The notes under the pieces are model-generated. The model made no database searches and was not told the DNA's origin. It was given only the letters and a program-made list of their open reading frames with translations. 9,275 bases of DNA from Candidatus Omnitrophota bacterium. GTDB taxonomy: Bacteria > Ratteibacteria > UBA8468 > MWAK01. Below are positions 1 to 7,730 of the stretch, piece by piece. The DNA lies in contig JAHJUB010000038.1 of the NCBI GenBank assembly GCA_018829455.1, positions 1 through 9,275 on the forward strand. Direction: 5' to 3'. The position numbers and the translations under genes were made by a program. Each line of letters starts with the position of its first letter. Position 1 is the stretch's first letter.

Positions 1-147
1 GAAGATCTGTTTAAGGTTGTTGAGACACACCGCTCTCCGGCCGCCTTCCCTGGCTTTAGAAAGAGCCGGCATGACCAGGCCGGCCAGAATAGTAATGATC
101 GCGCTTACCACCAGCAGTTCAATCAAAGTGAAGGCATTTTTTTTCAT
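1..147 (-). CDS. Type IV pilin/pseudopilin-like protein, 5' end only
   Basis: The first 49 codons are present and the gene runs off the left edge. The N-terminus reads [14 protein letters not shown], a class III signal peptide and prepilin N-methylation motif: a short basic leader, a cleavage site before Phe, Glu at +5, then a hydrophobic helix (about residues 6-27). The helix is followed by [19 protein letters not shown], whose CLNNLKQI block is typical of the large pseudopilin families of PVC bacteria (DUF1559-like). The start ATG at 147 is preceded by GGAG at a suitable distance. The protein should be an inner-membrane prepilin processed by a PilD-type peptidase and assembled into a pilus or type II secretion pseudopilus. 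The residue before the cleavage site is Ala, where Gly is the usual residue. The missing C-terminus prevents a finer family call. Confidence 0.85.
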   Translation of the reverse strand, partial: MKKNAFTLIELLVVSAIITILAGLVMPALSKAREGGRRAVCLNNLKQIF

Positions 148-210
148 TATGTCTCCATACCCGGAGCGTATTGGGATGCTCCTTTTGCTCAACTTATTTT
201 GTGTGCCTGC

Positions 211-219
211 ATCATACCA
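211..219 (-). promoter_or_regulatory. Probable extended -10 promoter of the pilin-like gene
   Basis: On the minus strand the sequence TGGTATGAT is an extended -10 box (TG, one base, then TATGAT, 5 of 6 to TATAAT). No good -35 box lies at 17 bp, which extended -10 promoters can tolerate. Transcription would start near 204 and leave a leader of about 57 nt. That leader contains a small inverted repeat (GGAGC at 163-167 with GCTCC at 178-182) just before the ribosome-binding site, which could modulate translation. Confidence 0.4.
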
Positions 220-264
220 TATTTCAACTGGGAGCGGTGTGGTTTATCGAGGAACACGTCAGTA

Positions 265-290
265 ATGCGGGGAGATTTCTCTCCCCGCAT
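265..290. repeat. Perfect 11-bp hairpin with GAAA/TTTC loop
   Basis: ATGCGGGGAGA (265-275) and TCTCCCCGCAT (280-290) are perfect inverted repeats around a 4-nt loop. On minus-strand RNA the loop is GAAA, a stable GNRA tetraloop. It sits between the terminator of the purA-tRNA unit and the probable pilin promoter. No T-run follows on either strand, so it is not a standard intrinsic terminator. It may be a back-up transcript end, an operator or a short dispersed palindrome. Apart from this hairpin, the terminator, the promoter and the leader hairpin, I see nothing in the 148-413 gap. Confidence 0.6.
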
Positions 291-357
291 CGTAAGGAAT
301 GTTATTGAGCCGTCGGGTTTCCAGTTCCCGCCGCTGCCTTATTTTTTTCTGCTATTT

Positions 358-398
358 AAAAAAGCCACAATGCAAAAACTCTTGAAAGCATTGTGGCT
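358..398 (-). terminator. Intrinsic terminator after purA and tRNA-Lys
   Basis: AGCCACAATGC (363-373) and GCATTGTGGCT (388-398) form a perfect 11-bp stem with a 14-nt loop. On the minus strand the stem is followed directly by a T-run (positions 362-358). It begins 15 nt after the tRNA 3' end. This is a standard Rho-independent terminator ending the fmdB-icd-purA-tRNA transcript, or a tRNA-only transcript. Confidence 0.88.
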
Positions 399-413
399 CT
401 AAGGTTTACGAAG

Positions 414-486
414 TAGGCCGCGCAGGACACGAACCTGCCACACCCGCCTTAAAAGGGCGGTGCTCTACCTGATGAGCTAGCGGCCC
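414..486 (-). tRNA. tRNA-Lys(UUU)
   Basis: A 73-nt cloverleaf reads clearly on the minus strand. The acceptor arm is GGGCCGC paired with GCGGCCT (the first pair is G-U). The D arm is GCTC/GAGC, the anticodon arm CCGCC/GGCGG with loop CTTTTAA (anticodon TTT), the variable loop GTGTG, and the T arm GCAGG/CCTGC with loop TTCGTGT. The discriminator base is A. CCA is not encoded (the next bases are CTT), so it must be added after transcription. The gene lies 81 nt after the purA stop and 15 nt before a strong terminator, so co-transcription with purA is likely. A weak TATAGA box at 492-497 could give it a minor promoter of its own. Confidence 0.95.
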
Positions 487-501
487 AGATTTCTATATTT
501 T

Positions 502-520
502 GACAGGCGAGACGCCTGTC
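502..520. repeat. Short palindrome GACAGGCG-AGA-CGCCTGTC
   Basis: A perfect 8-bp inverted repeat (502-509 and 513-520) with a 3-nt loop lies between purA and tRNA-Lys. This type of short GC-rich hairpin occurs as a dispersed palindrome in many genomes. On the minus strand it would lie just upstream of the tRNA 5' end and could influence processing of a purA-tRNA precursor. There is no T-run, so it is not a terminator. Confidence 0.6.
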
Positions 521-530
521 CTACTACGGG

Positions 531-562
531 ATTGCCACGCCAGCTTTCGGCTGGCTCGCAAT
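531..562. repeat. REP-like hairpin related to the ATTGC...GCAAT family
   Basis: ATTGC (531-535) pairs with GCAAT (558-562), and inside it GCCAGC (539-544) pairs with GCTGGC (550-555) around TTTCG. The outer bases continue as GCTCGCAATGAC, the same end as the larger repeat at 1848-1932. The two are therefore likely members of one dispersed family, this being a one-arm version. It starts 5 bp after the purA stop, so both sides of purA carry such a repeat. Confidence 0.7.
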
Positions 563-567
563 GACAA

Positions 568-1932
<1,365 letters not shown>

Positions 1933-1935
1933 GCC

Positions 1936-3009
1936 CTATTTTATTTTACTTTTTATTGCTTCGCCCATTTCCCGGGTGCCGACCACGCCTTCGGTTTTGC
2001 CGGGTTTCAGGTCGTAGGTTACTGCTTTGCCCTCTAAGATGACTTCCGCAATCGCTTTATCCAGTTTTTCCGCGGCTGTCTGTTCGCCCAGGTAGTCAAG
2101 CATCAGGCCGGCCGCCAGAAGCAGAGCGGTCGGGTTGACTTTGTTCTGTCCTTTGTACTTGGGCGCACTGCCGTGGACTGCTTCAAAGAGCGCTATGTCT
2201 TCGCCGATGTTGGCGCTGGCTGTCACGCCCAGGCCGCCGACCAGGCCGGCGCAGAGGTCGGATAAGATATCGCCGTAAAGATTCGGCATGACCATTACGT
2301 CGTAGAGTTCCGGTTTCTGGACCAGTTGCATACACATATTATCAACGATGCGGTCTTCAAAGACAATAGCCGGAAATTCCAACGCTACCCTCCGGCAGCA
2401 TTCCAGAAAGAGTCCGTCGGAATACTTCAGGATGTTGGCTTTGTGGACTGCGGTCACTTTTTTGCGTCCATTTTTAACTGCGTAAGCAAAGGCAAAACGG
2501 GCAATCCGTTCGGAAGCGGTAACCGAATTGGGCTTCAGGCTGATGCCGGAATCCAGCGGGATTTTCCGCTTCTTCGTCGCTTCTACAAATTTAATCAGTT
2601 CAACTGTTTCTTCTTTGTCTTTCTGGAATTCTATTCCGCAGTAAAGGTCCTCGGTATTTTCCCGCACGATGACCAGGTCAATCGCCGAGTAGCGGCTGGG
2701 AGCGCCTGCGTAGAGTTTAATCGGCCGCAGGTTTGCGTATAGTTTAAAGTGCTGTCTTAAGGCGACGTTAATACTGCGATACCCTCCGCCGATTGGCGTG
2801 GTGATGGGTCCTTTAAGGCAAATCTTGTTCCGGCTGATGGAAGAGAGAAGTTCTTCCGGCATCGGCGAGCCGTATTTTGCCATCGCCTCTTCGCCGGCCG
2901 GCACTTCTTCCCACTCAATCGGCACGCCCAACAGGTCAACGATTTTCCGCGCGACCCGGGTAATTTCCGGTCCGATACCGTCGCCCGGCACCAGGGTTAT
3001 TTTGTACAT
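1936..3009 (-). CDS. icd: Isocitrate dehydrogenase (isocitrate/isopropylmalate dehydrogenase family)
   Basis: This 357-aa beta-decarboxylating dehydrogenase should oxidise isocitrate to 2-oxoglutarate in the cytoplasm. The substrate loop reads [25 protein letters not shown] at residues 77-96, with Ser79, Asn81, Arg85 and Arg95. This is the isocitrate pattern; isopropylmalate enzymes differ here. Arg116 and Tyr123 ([13 protein letters not shown]), Lys190, and the metal ligands Asp224, Asp248 and Asp252 ([11 protein letters not shown]) are present. The coenzyme loop is [15 protein letters not shown] (279-293). Its Lys284-Tyr285 matches the pair that binds the NADP 2'-phosphate in E. coli Icd, where NAD enzymes usually have Asp-Ile, so NADP use is plausible. 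The ATG at 3009 has AAGGAG upstream, inside the end of fmdB, with 4 nt between the genes. Homoisocitrate dehydrogenase is a less likely alternative. Confidence 0.9.
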   Translation of the reverse strand: MYKITLVPGDGIGPEITRVARKIVDLLGVPIEWEEVPAGEEAMAKYGSPMPEELLSSISRNKICLKGPITTPIGGGYRSINVALRQHFKLYANLRPIKLYAGAPSRYSAIDLVIVRENTEDLYCGIEFQKDKEETVELIKFVEATKKRKIPLDSGISLKPNSVTASERIARFAFAYAVKNGRKKVTAVHKANILKYSDGLFLECCRRVALEFPAIVFEDRIVDNMCMQLVQKPELYDVMVMPNLYGDILSDLCAGLVGGLGVTASANIGEDIALFEAVHGSAPKYKGQNKVNPTALLLAAGLMLDYLGEQTAAEKLDKAIAEVILEGKAVTYDLKPGKTEGVVGTREMGEAIKSKIK

Positions 3010-3013
3010 TAAT

Positions 3014-3331
3014 TTATTTCTCCTTTGCTTTTACTTCTGTTTTTACTTCTGCCTTTACTTCCGTTGTTTTTGTTTCCGCCGTCTTTTTTTCGGTCGGCGC
3101 CGGCGTTGTCTTTGTTCCCTGGTCTTCTTTTTCCCGCTTCTTATATGATTCGCTCCGGTATTCGGTGGTGTAAAAACCGGACCCTTTATAGATGACGCCG
3201 GAACCGGTTCCCACCAACCGGCGTACCTTTCCCTGGCATTTCGGGCAATGTTTTAAGTGTTCTTCGGTCATCTTCTGGAAGACCTCAAACTGGTTGGGGC
3301 AGTCACAACATTCATATTCATAATTCGGCAT
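3014..3331 (-). CDS. FmdB-family zinc ribbon protein
   Basis: This 105-aa protein starts MPNYEYECCDC and carries one small zinc ribbon with cysteines at 8 and 11 and at 29 and 32 (CPKC), then the family block GSGVIYKGSGFYTTEYR (about 43-59). FmdB-type proteins were first linked to formamidase and amidase gene control, but their biochemical role is mostly unknown. The last 40 or so residues are a charged Lys/Glu/Thr tail with short VKxE repeats, probably disordered. I chose the ATG at 3331 over one at 3352 because AAGGAG lies at the right distance before it and the zinc ribbon begins at once. It is the first gene after the strong promoter at 3361-3389, and its tail contains the ribosome-binding site of icd. 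Confidence 0.9.
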   Translation of the reverse strand: MPNYEYECCDCPNQFEVFQKMTEEHLKHCPKCQGKVRRLVGTGSGVIYKGSGFYTTEYRSESYKKREKEDQGTKTTPAPTEKKTAETKTTEVKAEVKTEVKAKEK

Positions 3332-3360
3332 AGAAATTTCTCCTTGAGTCAAACCTGAAT

Positions 3361-3389
3361 ATTTTAGCCGAAAAAGTCAAAAACGTCAA
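3361..3389 (-). promoter_or_regulatory. Sigma70-type promoter of the fmdB-icd-purA-tRNA unit
   Basis: On the minus strand TTGACG (3389-3384, 5 of 6 to consensus) is separated by exactly 17 bp from TAAAAT (3366-3361, 5 of 6). Transcription would begin near 3354 and give a short leader of about 23 nt with AAGGAG before the fmdB ATG at 3331. This is the best promoter in the window and separates the two minus-strand gene groups. Confidence 0.8.
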
Positions 3390-3457
3390 TTTTACGGCGG
3401 GTAACCTATTCCTGTTTTTTCTGAATGGCGGGGACAAAGCGGTTTTTTAGAAAACGT

Positions 3458-4111
3458 TCACAGAGATGCCCAGAGCATGCCGCGCTTGACTATTTCCAAG
3501 GCCTCGGGTACCTTGAAATCATTTGACACATGACCCAGGGAAGTGTAAAAAACCCGGCCCTTGCCGTATCTGCGTTTCCAGACCACCGGCATAACACAGT
3601 CCTTGATCCACGGAGCGCCACATTCTCCGCTGAAAGTGGTGGTGGCCAGTACTTCATTGGATGGGTCTACGTGCATGTAGTATTGTTCGGAGTGCATCCG
3701 GAAATCGTTTAGGCCGGCTGTAATCGGGTCAACGTGATTAATAATGTTAACCTCATAATCTATTACGCCGCCGGGATGCGCCACCCACTGCCCGCCGGTC
3801 ATCCATTGGTATTCGGTGTTGTTGCGGAAGGAATCCGCCATCCCGCCGTGCCACCCGGCGATGCCGACACCGGTTTTGACCGCCATGAGCAACCCCTGTT
3901 CCTGCTCGGCGGTGATGACTCCCATGGTCCAAATTGGCACAATTAAACTGAGCGAATCCATCTTCTCGCGGTCAAGGTAGGCATCCAGAGTATGGGAAAC
4001 TTCCACCTGGTAATTCTGGTTTTGAAGTAAAGGCAGGAAAATATCCACGCACTGTCCGGGTTCGTGACCTTCCCAGCCACCCCAGACTATCAGCGCTCTT
4101 TTTTGGTTCAT
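3458..4111 (-). CDS. ThuA-like domain protein
   Basis: The product is 217 aa, a normal size for the ThuA-like family, whose fold resembles class I glutamine amidotransferases. Visible blocks are the first strand [15 protein letters not shown] (5-19), [13 protein letters not shown] (83-95) at the nucleophile-elbow position with no Cys, [11 protein letters not shown] (140-150) and [19 protein letters not shown] (176-194). ThuA proteins are linked with oxidation and cleavage of disaccharides and other sugars, often beside a Gfo/Idh dehydrogenase, as seen here 61 nt upstream. The exact substrate cannot be read. I chose ATG 4111 because GGGGAG precedes it; a longer start at 4144 has no site and adds a non-conserved stretch. 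No signal peptide is seen, so it is probably cytoplasmic. No terminator is evident after it. Confidence 0.85.
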   Translation of the reverse strand: MNQKRALIVWGGWEGHEPGQCVDIFLPLLQNQNYQVEVSHTLDAYLDREKMDSLSLIVPIWTMGVITAEQEQGLLMAVKTGVGIAGWHGGMADSFRNNTEYQWMTGGQWVAHPGGVIDYEVNIINHVDPITAGLNDFRMHSEQYYMHVDPSNEVLATTTFSGECGAPWIKDCVMPVVWKRRYGKGRVFYTSLGHVSNDFKVPEALEIVKRGMLWASL

Positions 4112-4172
4112 TAGAATCTCCCCTGTAATGTTTATTGACGACACGCGGGCCGGGTTTTTATGATTAGAATCT

Positions 4173-5267
4173 TTATAAAAACAAGTTCACCGGCAGAACT
4201 TCCGGCTGTTTGCAGCTACTGGTGATTTCAATGTGTTTTCCTGATTCGGAAGCGTCCTGAAAACTCTGCATTATATCCAGTACGTGATAAGCCATTTTTC
4301 CATTTGCCCGGTGTTTATCGCCGGAAACGATGGCTTTAGCCATATCCGCCACACCTAAACCCCGGCTGTTGTCGGCGTACCGGTCAATCAACGGAACATC
4401 AACCCATTCCTTTTCTCTTGCCCGCAGCAGACGGATTGTCCCGCCGAAGCCGTTGGGGTCGGGTGTACTCAAGGTTCCTGCGGAACCATAACATTCAATA
4501 TTAGGCAGTTGCGCGCCCCAGACATCAAAACTGGTTGTTATTGTTCCGATGGCGCCGTTGGCAAAATCCATAATTCCGGCGATATGAGTTGGGGTGTTTA
4601 CTTTGATTGCCTTTCCGTAATTCGGTTGGCTGGTAATAATCCTTTCCGGAAAGGTGATTTTGGTTGAACCGGTGACCCGGCGTATCGGACCCATCAGCGA
4701 TATTAAGGCGGTAAGGTAATACGGGCCCATGTCAAACATTGGTCCGCCCCCGGGTTGATAGTAAAAGCCCGGGTCTGGATGCCAGGACTCATGGCCGCGA
4801 CAAACCATAAAAGCGGATGCGGCCAACGGCTCGCCGATAGCGCCATCATCAATCAATTTGCGGCAGGTCTGAAAACCGGCCCCCAAAAAGGTGTCGGGAG
4901 CGCAGCCTACGAGTAAGCCTTTTTTGTCAGCGGCTTTAAGCACTTTAAGACCGTCTTTACGGTTTATCGCCAGCGGTTTTTCGCAATACACATGCTTACC
5001 GGCCTCTATCGCATCCAGGTTTATTTCGGCGTGGGCGTTGGGAATAGTCAGGTTGACCACGATATCAACATCCGGGCTGGAAAGAAGTTTTTTCACGGTG
5101 CAAGCCGTGGGAACGCCAAATTCATCGGCCCTGGCCTTGGCTCTGGCCGGATCAAGGTCAGCGCAGGCAGTAACTTCTATGAAACCAAAAAGTTTCCGGA
5201 AATTGTCCAAATATATCCCGCTGATATTCCCGCAGCCGATGACGCCTATTTTTATCTTTTTTGTCAT
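4173..5267 (-). CDS. Gfo/Idh/MocA-family oxidoreductase
   Basis: This 364-aa NAD(P)-dependent dehydrogenase probably acts on a sugar or cyclitol in the cytoplasm. The Rossmann motif [10 protein letters not shown] is at 8-17, with Asp37 at the end of strand 2 (CADLDP), which favours NAD. The family's Glu-Lys-Pro is at 96-98 (CEKPLA). The C-terminal domain has [16 protein letters not shown] (173-188). There the common D-x-G-x-H pattern reads D-M-G-P-Y-Y, so the usual catalytic His is replaced by Tyr; this is a recognised subgroup of the family. The start codon overlaps the proS stop by 4 nt (ATGA) and has no Shine-Dalgarno, so translation is probably coupled to proS. A ThuA-like gene follows, suggesting a two-step sugar-modifying pair. 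Confidence 0.9.
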   Translation of the reverse strand: MTKKIKIGVIGCGNISGIYLDNFRKLFGFIEVTACADLDPARAKARADEFGVPTACTVKKLLSSPDVDIVVNLTIPNAHAEINLDAIEAGKHVYCEKPLAINRKDGLKVLKAADKKGLLVGCAPDTFLGAGFQTCRKLIDDGAIGEPLAASAFMVCRGHESWHPDPGFYYQPGGGPMFDMGPYYLTALISLMGPIRRVTGSTKITFPERIITSQPNYGKAIKVNTPTHIAGIMDFANGAIGTITTSFDVWGAQLPNIECYGSAGTLSTPDPNGFGGTIRLLRAREKEWVDVPLIDRYADNSRGLGVADMAKAIVSGDKHRANGKMAYHVLDIMQSFQDASESGKHIEITSSCKQPEVLPVNLFL

Positions 5268-6421
5268 GCTGGATTTATGAGATATTGAGATAGAACTTCC
5301 AGAATCTGATCCGGCGGAAACAATTCGCCTTTGGGTTCGGACCGTTTTTTCAATTCAACCTTTCCTTCCTTTAAATTCTGGCCGATGGTTATCCGGAAAG
5401 GGATTCCGGTCAGGTCTGCGTCTTTGAACTTTTCGCCGGCCTGTTTGGCTCGGTCGTCCATCAAAACCGGAATTCTCTTTTCCTGCGCTGCGGCGTAAAG
5501 CCGGTCTGCAGTTTCCTTAACCGTCGGGTCCTCGTAATTGATGGGCAGAATAAGCAGGTGAAAAGGCGCGACCGAAAGAGGCCAGATGATTCCGGACCGG
5601 TCGTAGTTGTTTTCAATGACGGCGGAGACCAGCCGGGAGACGCCGATGCCGTAACAGCCCATGACGTAAGGCCGCTGCCGGCCGGTTTTGTCCAGAAAGA
5701 GTCCTTTCATCTTTTCGCTATAGGGTGTGCCGAGCTTGAAAATGTGGCCGATTTCCAGTTCCGGGCACGCTCCTTCCGCTACGAATTCTTCGGAGAATTT
5801 TCCACCCATGGCGCCGCTGTCTGCGCCGGTTACCTTATATTTGACGCCCAGCCGCTTGAAGATGCGGTGGTAGGCGGCCAGCATCTTTTGGTAACTGAGT
5901 TCCAGGCCTTCTTCGTCAACGTCAAAACTGTAGGCGTCTTTCATCAGGAATTCCCGGGAGCGGACCAGGCCGAAACGCGGCCGCATCTCATCCCGAAACT
6001 TGGTTTGAATCTGGTAGAGGGTCAGTGGCAACTGCTTGTAGGAATTTACTTCCCGCCGGACCACTTCCATAATTACCTCTTCGTGGGTGGGGCCAAGCAG
6101 GAGTTCCCTTTCGTGCCGGTCCTTAAACACAAAGGAGACGATGTCCTTGCCCAGGAGTTTGTAGCGGTCAGATTCTTTCCAGAGGCTGGTCGGCTGGAGA
6201 GCCGGCATCAGGAGTTCTATTGCGCCGGTCGCATTCATCTCTTCCCGGATGACCCGTTCAATGTTACGCAGGGCTGCCAGGCCGAAGGGAAGGTAGGTGT
6301 AGATTCCACTGCTTAACTGCCGCACCATCCCGGCCTGCAGGATAAGGCGCAGAGAAGGCGTATCTTCGCCTTCAACTGAGGCTTCTTTTAAGGTCGGTAA
6401 GAAGTACTGGCTCCAACGCAT
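5264..6421 (-). CDS. proS: Prolyl-tRNA synthetase lacking the editing domain
   Basis: This class II synthetase attaches proline to tRNA-Pro. Motif 1 lies around GIYTYLPFGLAALRNIE (39-55), the TxE loop is GPTHEE (110-115), motif 2 is KFRDEMRPRFGLVRSREFLM (141-160), and motif 3 is GCYGIGVSRLVSAVIE (255-270), followed by an anticodon-binding domain from about 285 to the end. The usual bacterial enzyme is about 570 aa, with an insertion of about 180 residues that hydrolyses Ala-tRNA-Pro. Here 385 aa remain. GADSGAMGGKFSEEF (199-213) runs almost straight into EIGHIFKLGT (223-232) through a linker of about 9 residues. The start has a perfect AGGAGGT site, 8 nt after gdhA, and the stop overlaps the Gfo/Idh start. 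Confidence 0.95.
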   Translation of the reverse strand: MRWSQYFLPTLKEASVEGEDTPSLRLILQAGMVRQLSSGIYTYLPFGLAALRNIERVIREEMNATGAIELLMPALQPTSLWKESDRYKLLGKDIVSFVFKDRHERELLLGPTHEEVIMEVVRREVNSYKQLPLTLYQIQTKFRDEMRPRFGLVRSREFLMKDAYSFDVDEEGLELSYQKMLAAYHRIFKRLGVKYKVTGADSGAMGGKFSEEFVAEGACPELEIGHIFKLGTPYSEKMKGLFLDKTGRQRPYVMGCYGIGVSRLVSAVIENNYDRSGIIWPLSVAPFHLLILPINYEDPTVKETADRLYAAAQEKRIPVLMDDRAKQAGEKFKDADLTGIPFRITIGQNLKEGKVELKKRSEPKGELFPPDQILEVLSQYLINPA

Positions 6422-6429
6422 AATACCTC

Positions 6430-7635
6430 CTAAATCCAGGAACGTTCTTTCATCGCCGCCACCAGTTCCGATACCGAAAGGATGTAAGCGGCATTCCGGA
6501 AATCGGCCTTGCGCTCTTTGGTCAGACGCAGAACTTCTACGAAAGCCGGTTCCACCTTAGAGTCAATAAACTGGTAAACCTCTTCCGCAGACGTCTGGTT
6601 GCCGCTCTTGGCGTTGCGCCATTCCACGTAAGAAGCAACTACACCTCCGCTGTTGGCCAGGATGTCCGGTATTACCGGGATGCCTTTTCGGTTGAAGATT
6701 TCATCGGCTTCCGCGGTGATTGGTCCGTTGGCGGCTTCCACAATTAGTTTGGTGGCAACCTTGTTTGCGTTGTCTTTGGTTAAAACGTCTTCCACGGCCG
6801 CCGGAATCAGAATCTCCACCGGTAGTTTTAGGAGCGCTTCATTCTCTATTTTTTGCAGGTTGTCGGCCGGATACTCTGAAATGAGTTTGCCCTGCCGGAT
6901 AAAATCCAGGATTTGGGTAACCGGTAATCCGTCTGGCGAGTAGAGGCCTCCGGAGACGTCGCTGAGCGCCGTGATTTTGGCGCCTTTTTCAAAAAGAAAT
7001 GAAGCGGTATGACTGCCTACATTGCCGCAGCCCTGGATGGCGATTGTGACATCTTTGACCTCTTTTCCCAGAATCTGGCGGCAGGCAGAGGCGGTAACGG
7101 TTGAGACGCCCCTTCCGGTTGCTTCCCGCCGGCCCGGCAGGCCTCCTAAGCGGGGCGGCTTGCCGGTTACCGACTCCGGTCGGTGGGTCTCCCCGTAAAT
7201 TATCGCCATATCCGAGGGGGTGGAGCCCAGATCCGGCGCCGGTATGTAGGCGCCGGCGGCCAGCTCATCCCGGAGCATGTGGGCGTATTCTTTGATGAGG
7301 GTGCGTCGTTCAAACTCCGAGATGCTTTTCGGGTCAAAGGCGATGGCGGACTTCCCGCCCCCAAACGGCAAGCCCATCAGCGCGCATTTATGGGTCATCA
7401 GTTCGGCCAGGGTTCTGGTTTCGGCCAGGGTGACGTTGACGGCAAAGCGCACGCCGCCTTTGGCCGGGCCCAGCACGGAATTATGATAGACCACGTATCC
7501 GCTGTAGTTGAGCAGTTTGTTTGGGCCGACCTTAAGGTTGATTGAAAGGGTGGTCTCTTTTTCCGGCCGGCTCAATAGCATTTCCGCGGTTTCCGGAATT
7601 TCCATGAACTGTTTCAGTTTTTTGAAATTAACCAT
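6430..7635 (-). CDS. gdhA: Glutamate dehydrogenase (Glu/Leu/Phe/Val family)
   Basis: This 401-aa enzyme interconverts glutamate with 2-oxoglutarate and ammonia. The substrate-binding lysines are in MTHKCALMGLPFGGGKSAI (80-98), with Lys83 and the catalytic Lys95, and Asp135 lies in PAPDLGST (132-139). GRREATGRGV (168-177) and the Rossmann loop GCGNVGS (202-208) follow. Near the C-terminus ANSGGVVASYVEW has the SGGV..SY.EW pattern of glutamate enzymes; leucine dehydrogenases lack it. GGGKSAI differs slightly from the more common GGAKGG(I/V). The ATG at 7635 has AGGAGG 5 nt upstream. It probably shares a transcript with proS, 8 nt downstream. I found no convincing promoter in the 95-bp gap before it, which contains a hairpin repeat. 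Confidence 0.92.
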   Translation of the reverse strand: MVNFKKLKQFMEIPETAEMLLSRPEKETTLSINLKVGPNKLLNYSGYVVYHNSVLGPAKGGVRFAVNVTLAETRTLAELMTHKCALMGLPFGGGKSAIAFDPKSISEFERRTLIKEYAHMLRDELAAGAYIPAPDLGSTPSDMAIIYGETHRPESVTGKPPRLGGLPGRREATGRGVSTVTASACRQILGKEVKDVTIAIQGCGNVGSHTASFLFEKGAKITALSDVSGGLYSPDGLPVTQILDFIRQGKLISEYPADNLQKIENEALLKLPVEILIPAAVEDVLTKDNANKVATKLIVEAANGPITAEADEIFNRKGIPVIPDILANSGGVVASYVEWRNAKSGNQTSAEEVYQFIDSKVEPAFVEVLRLTKERKADFRNAAYILSVSELVAAMKERSWI

Positions 7636-7682
7636 AATTTCCTCCTGTAATTATTTCCAAAAAAATGTACGAAAATCTTGTC

Positions 7683-7707
7683 ATTCCCGCGGATAGTAGG
7701 CGGGAAT
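7683..7707. repeat. Dispersed hairpin ATTCCCGC...GCGGGAAT
   Basis: A perfect 8-bp inverted repeat (7683-7690 and 7700-7707) with a 9-nt loop sits in the gap between the GNAT gene and gdhA. The context GTCATTCCCGC...GCGGGAATCC is a very common short palindrome in many bacterial genomes. With no following T-run on the minus strand it would be a poor terminator. It might protect or partly separate the GNAT and gdhA messages. Confidence 0.75.
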
Positions 7708-7730
7708 CCATACGTAGTGCGCCCCCTACC

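Noticed and set aside
3332..3352. Longer fmdB start at 3352
   Set aside because: The Shine-Dalgarno AAGGAG lies inside that extension and serves the ATG at 3331, and the TSS predicted from the promoter is almost at 3352.
3420..3457. Terminator after the ThuA-like gene
   Set aside because: There are short A/T runs but no convincing stem; the two gene groups are separated by the promoter at 3361-3389, not by a visible terminator.
5558..6316. Long plus-strand frame of 252 codons inside proS
   Set aside because: It lies wholly antisense to a well-supported synthetase, shows no recognisable motif, and arises from the codon bias of the real gene.
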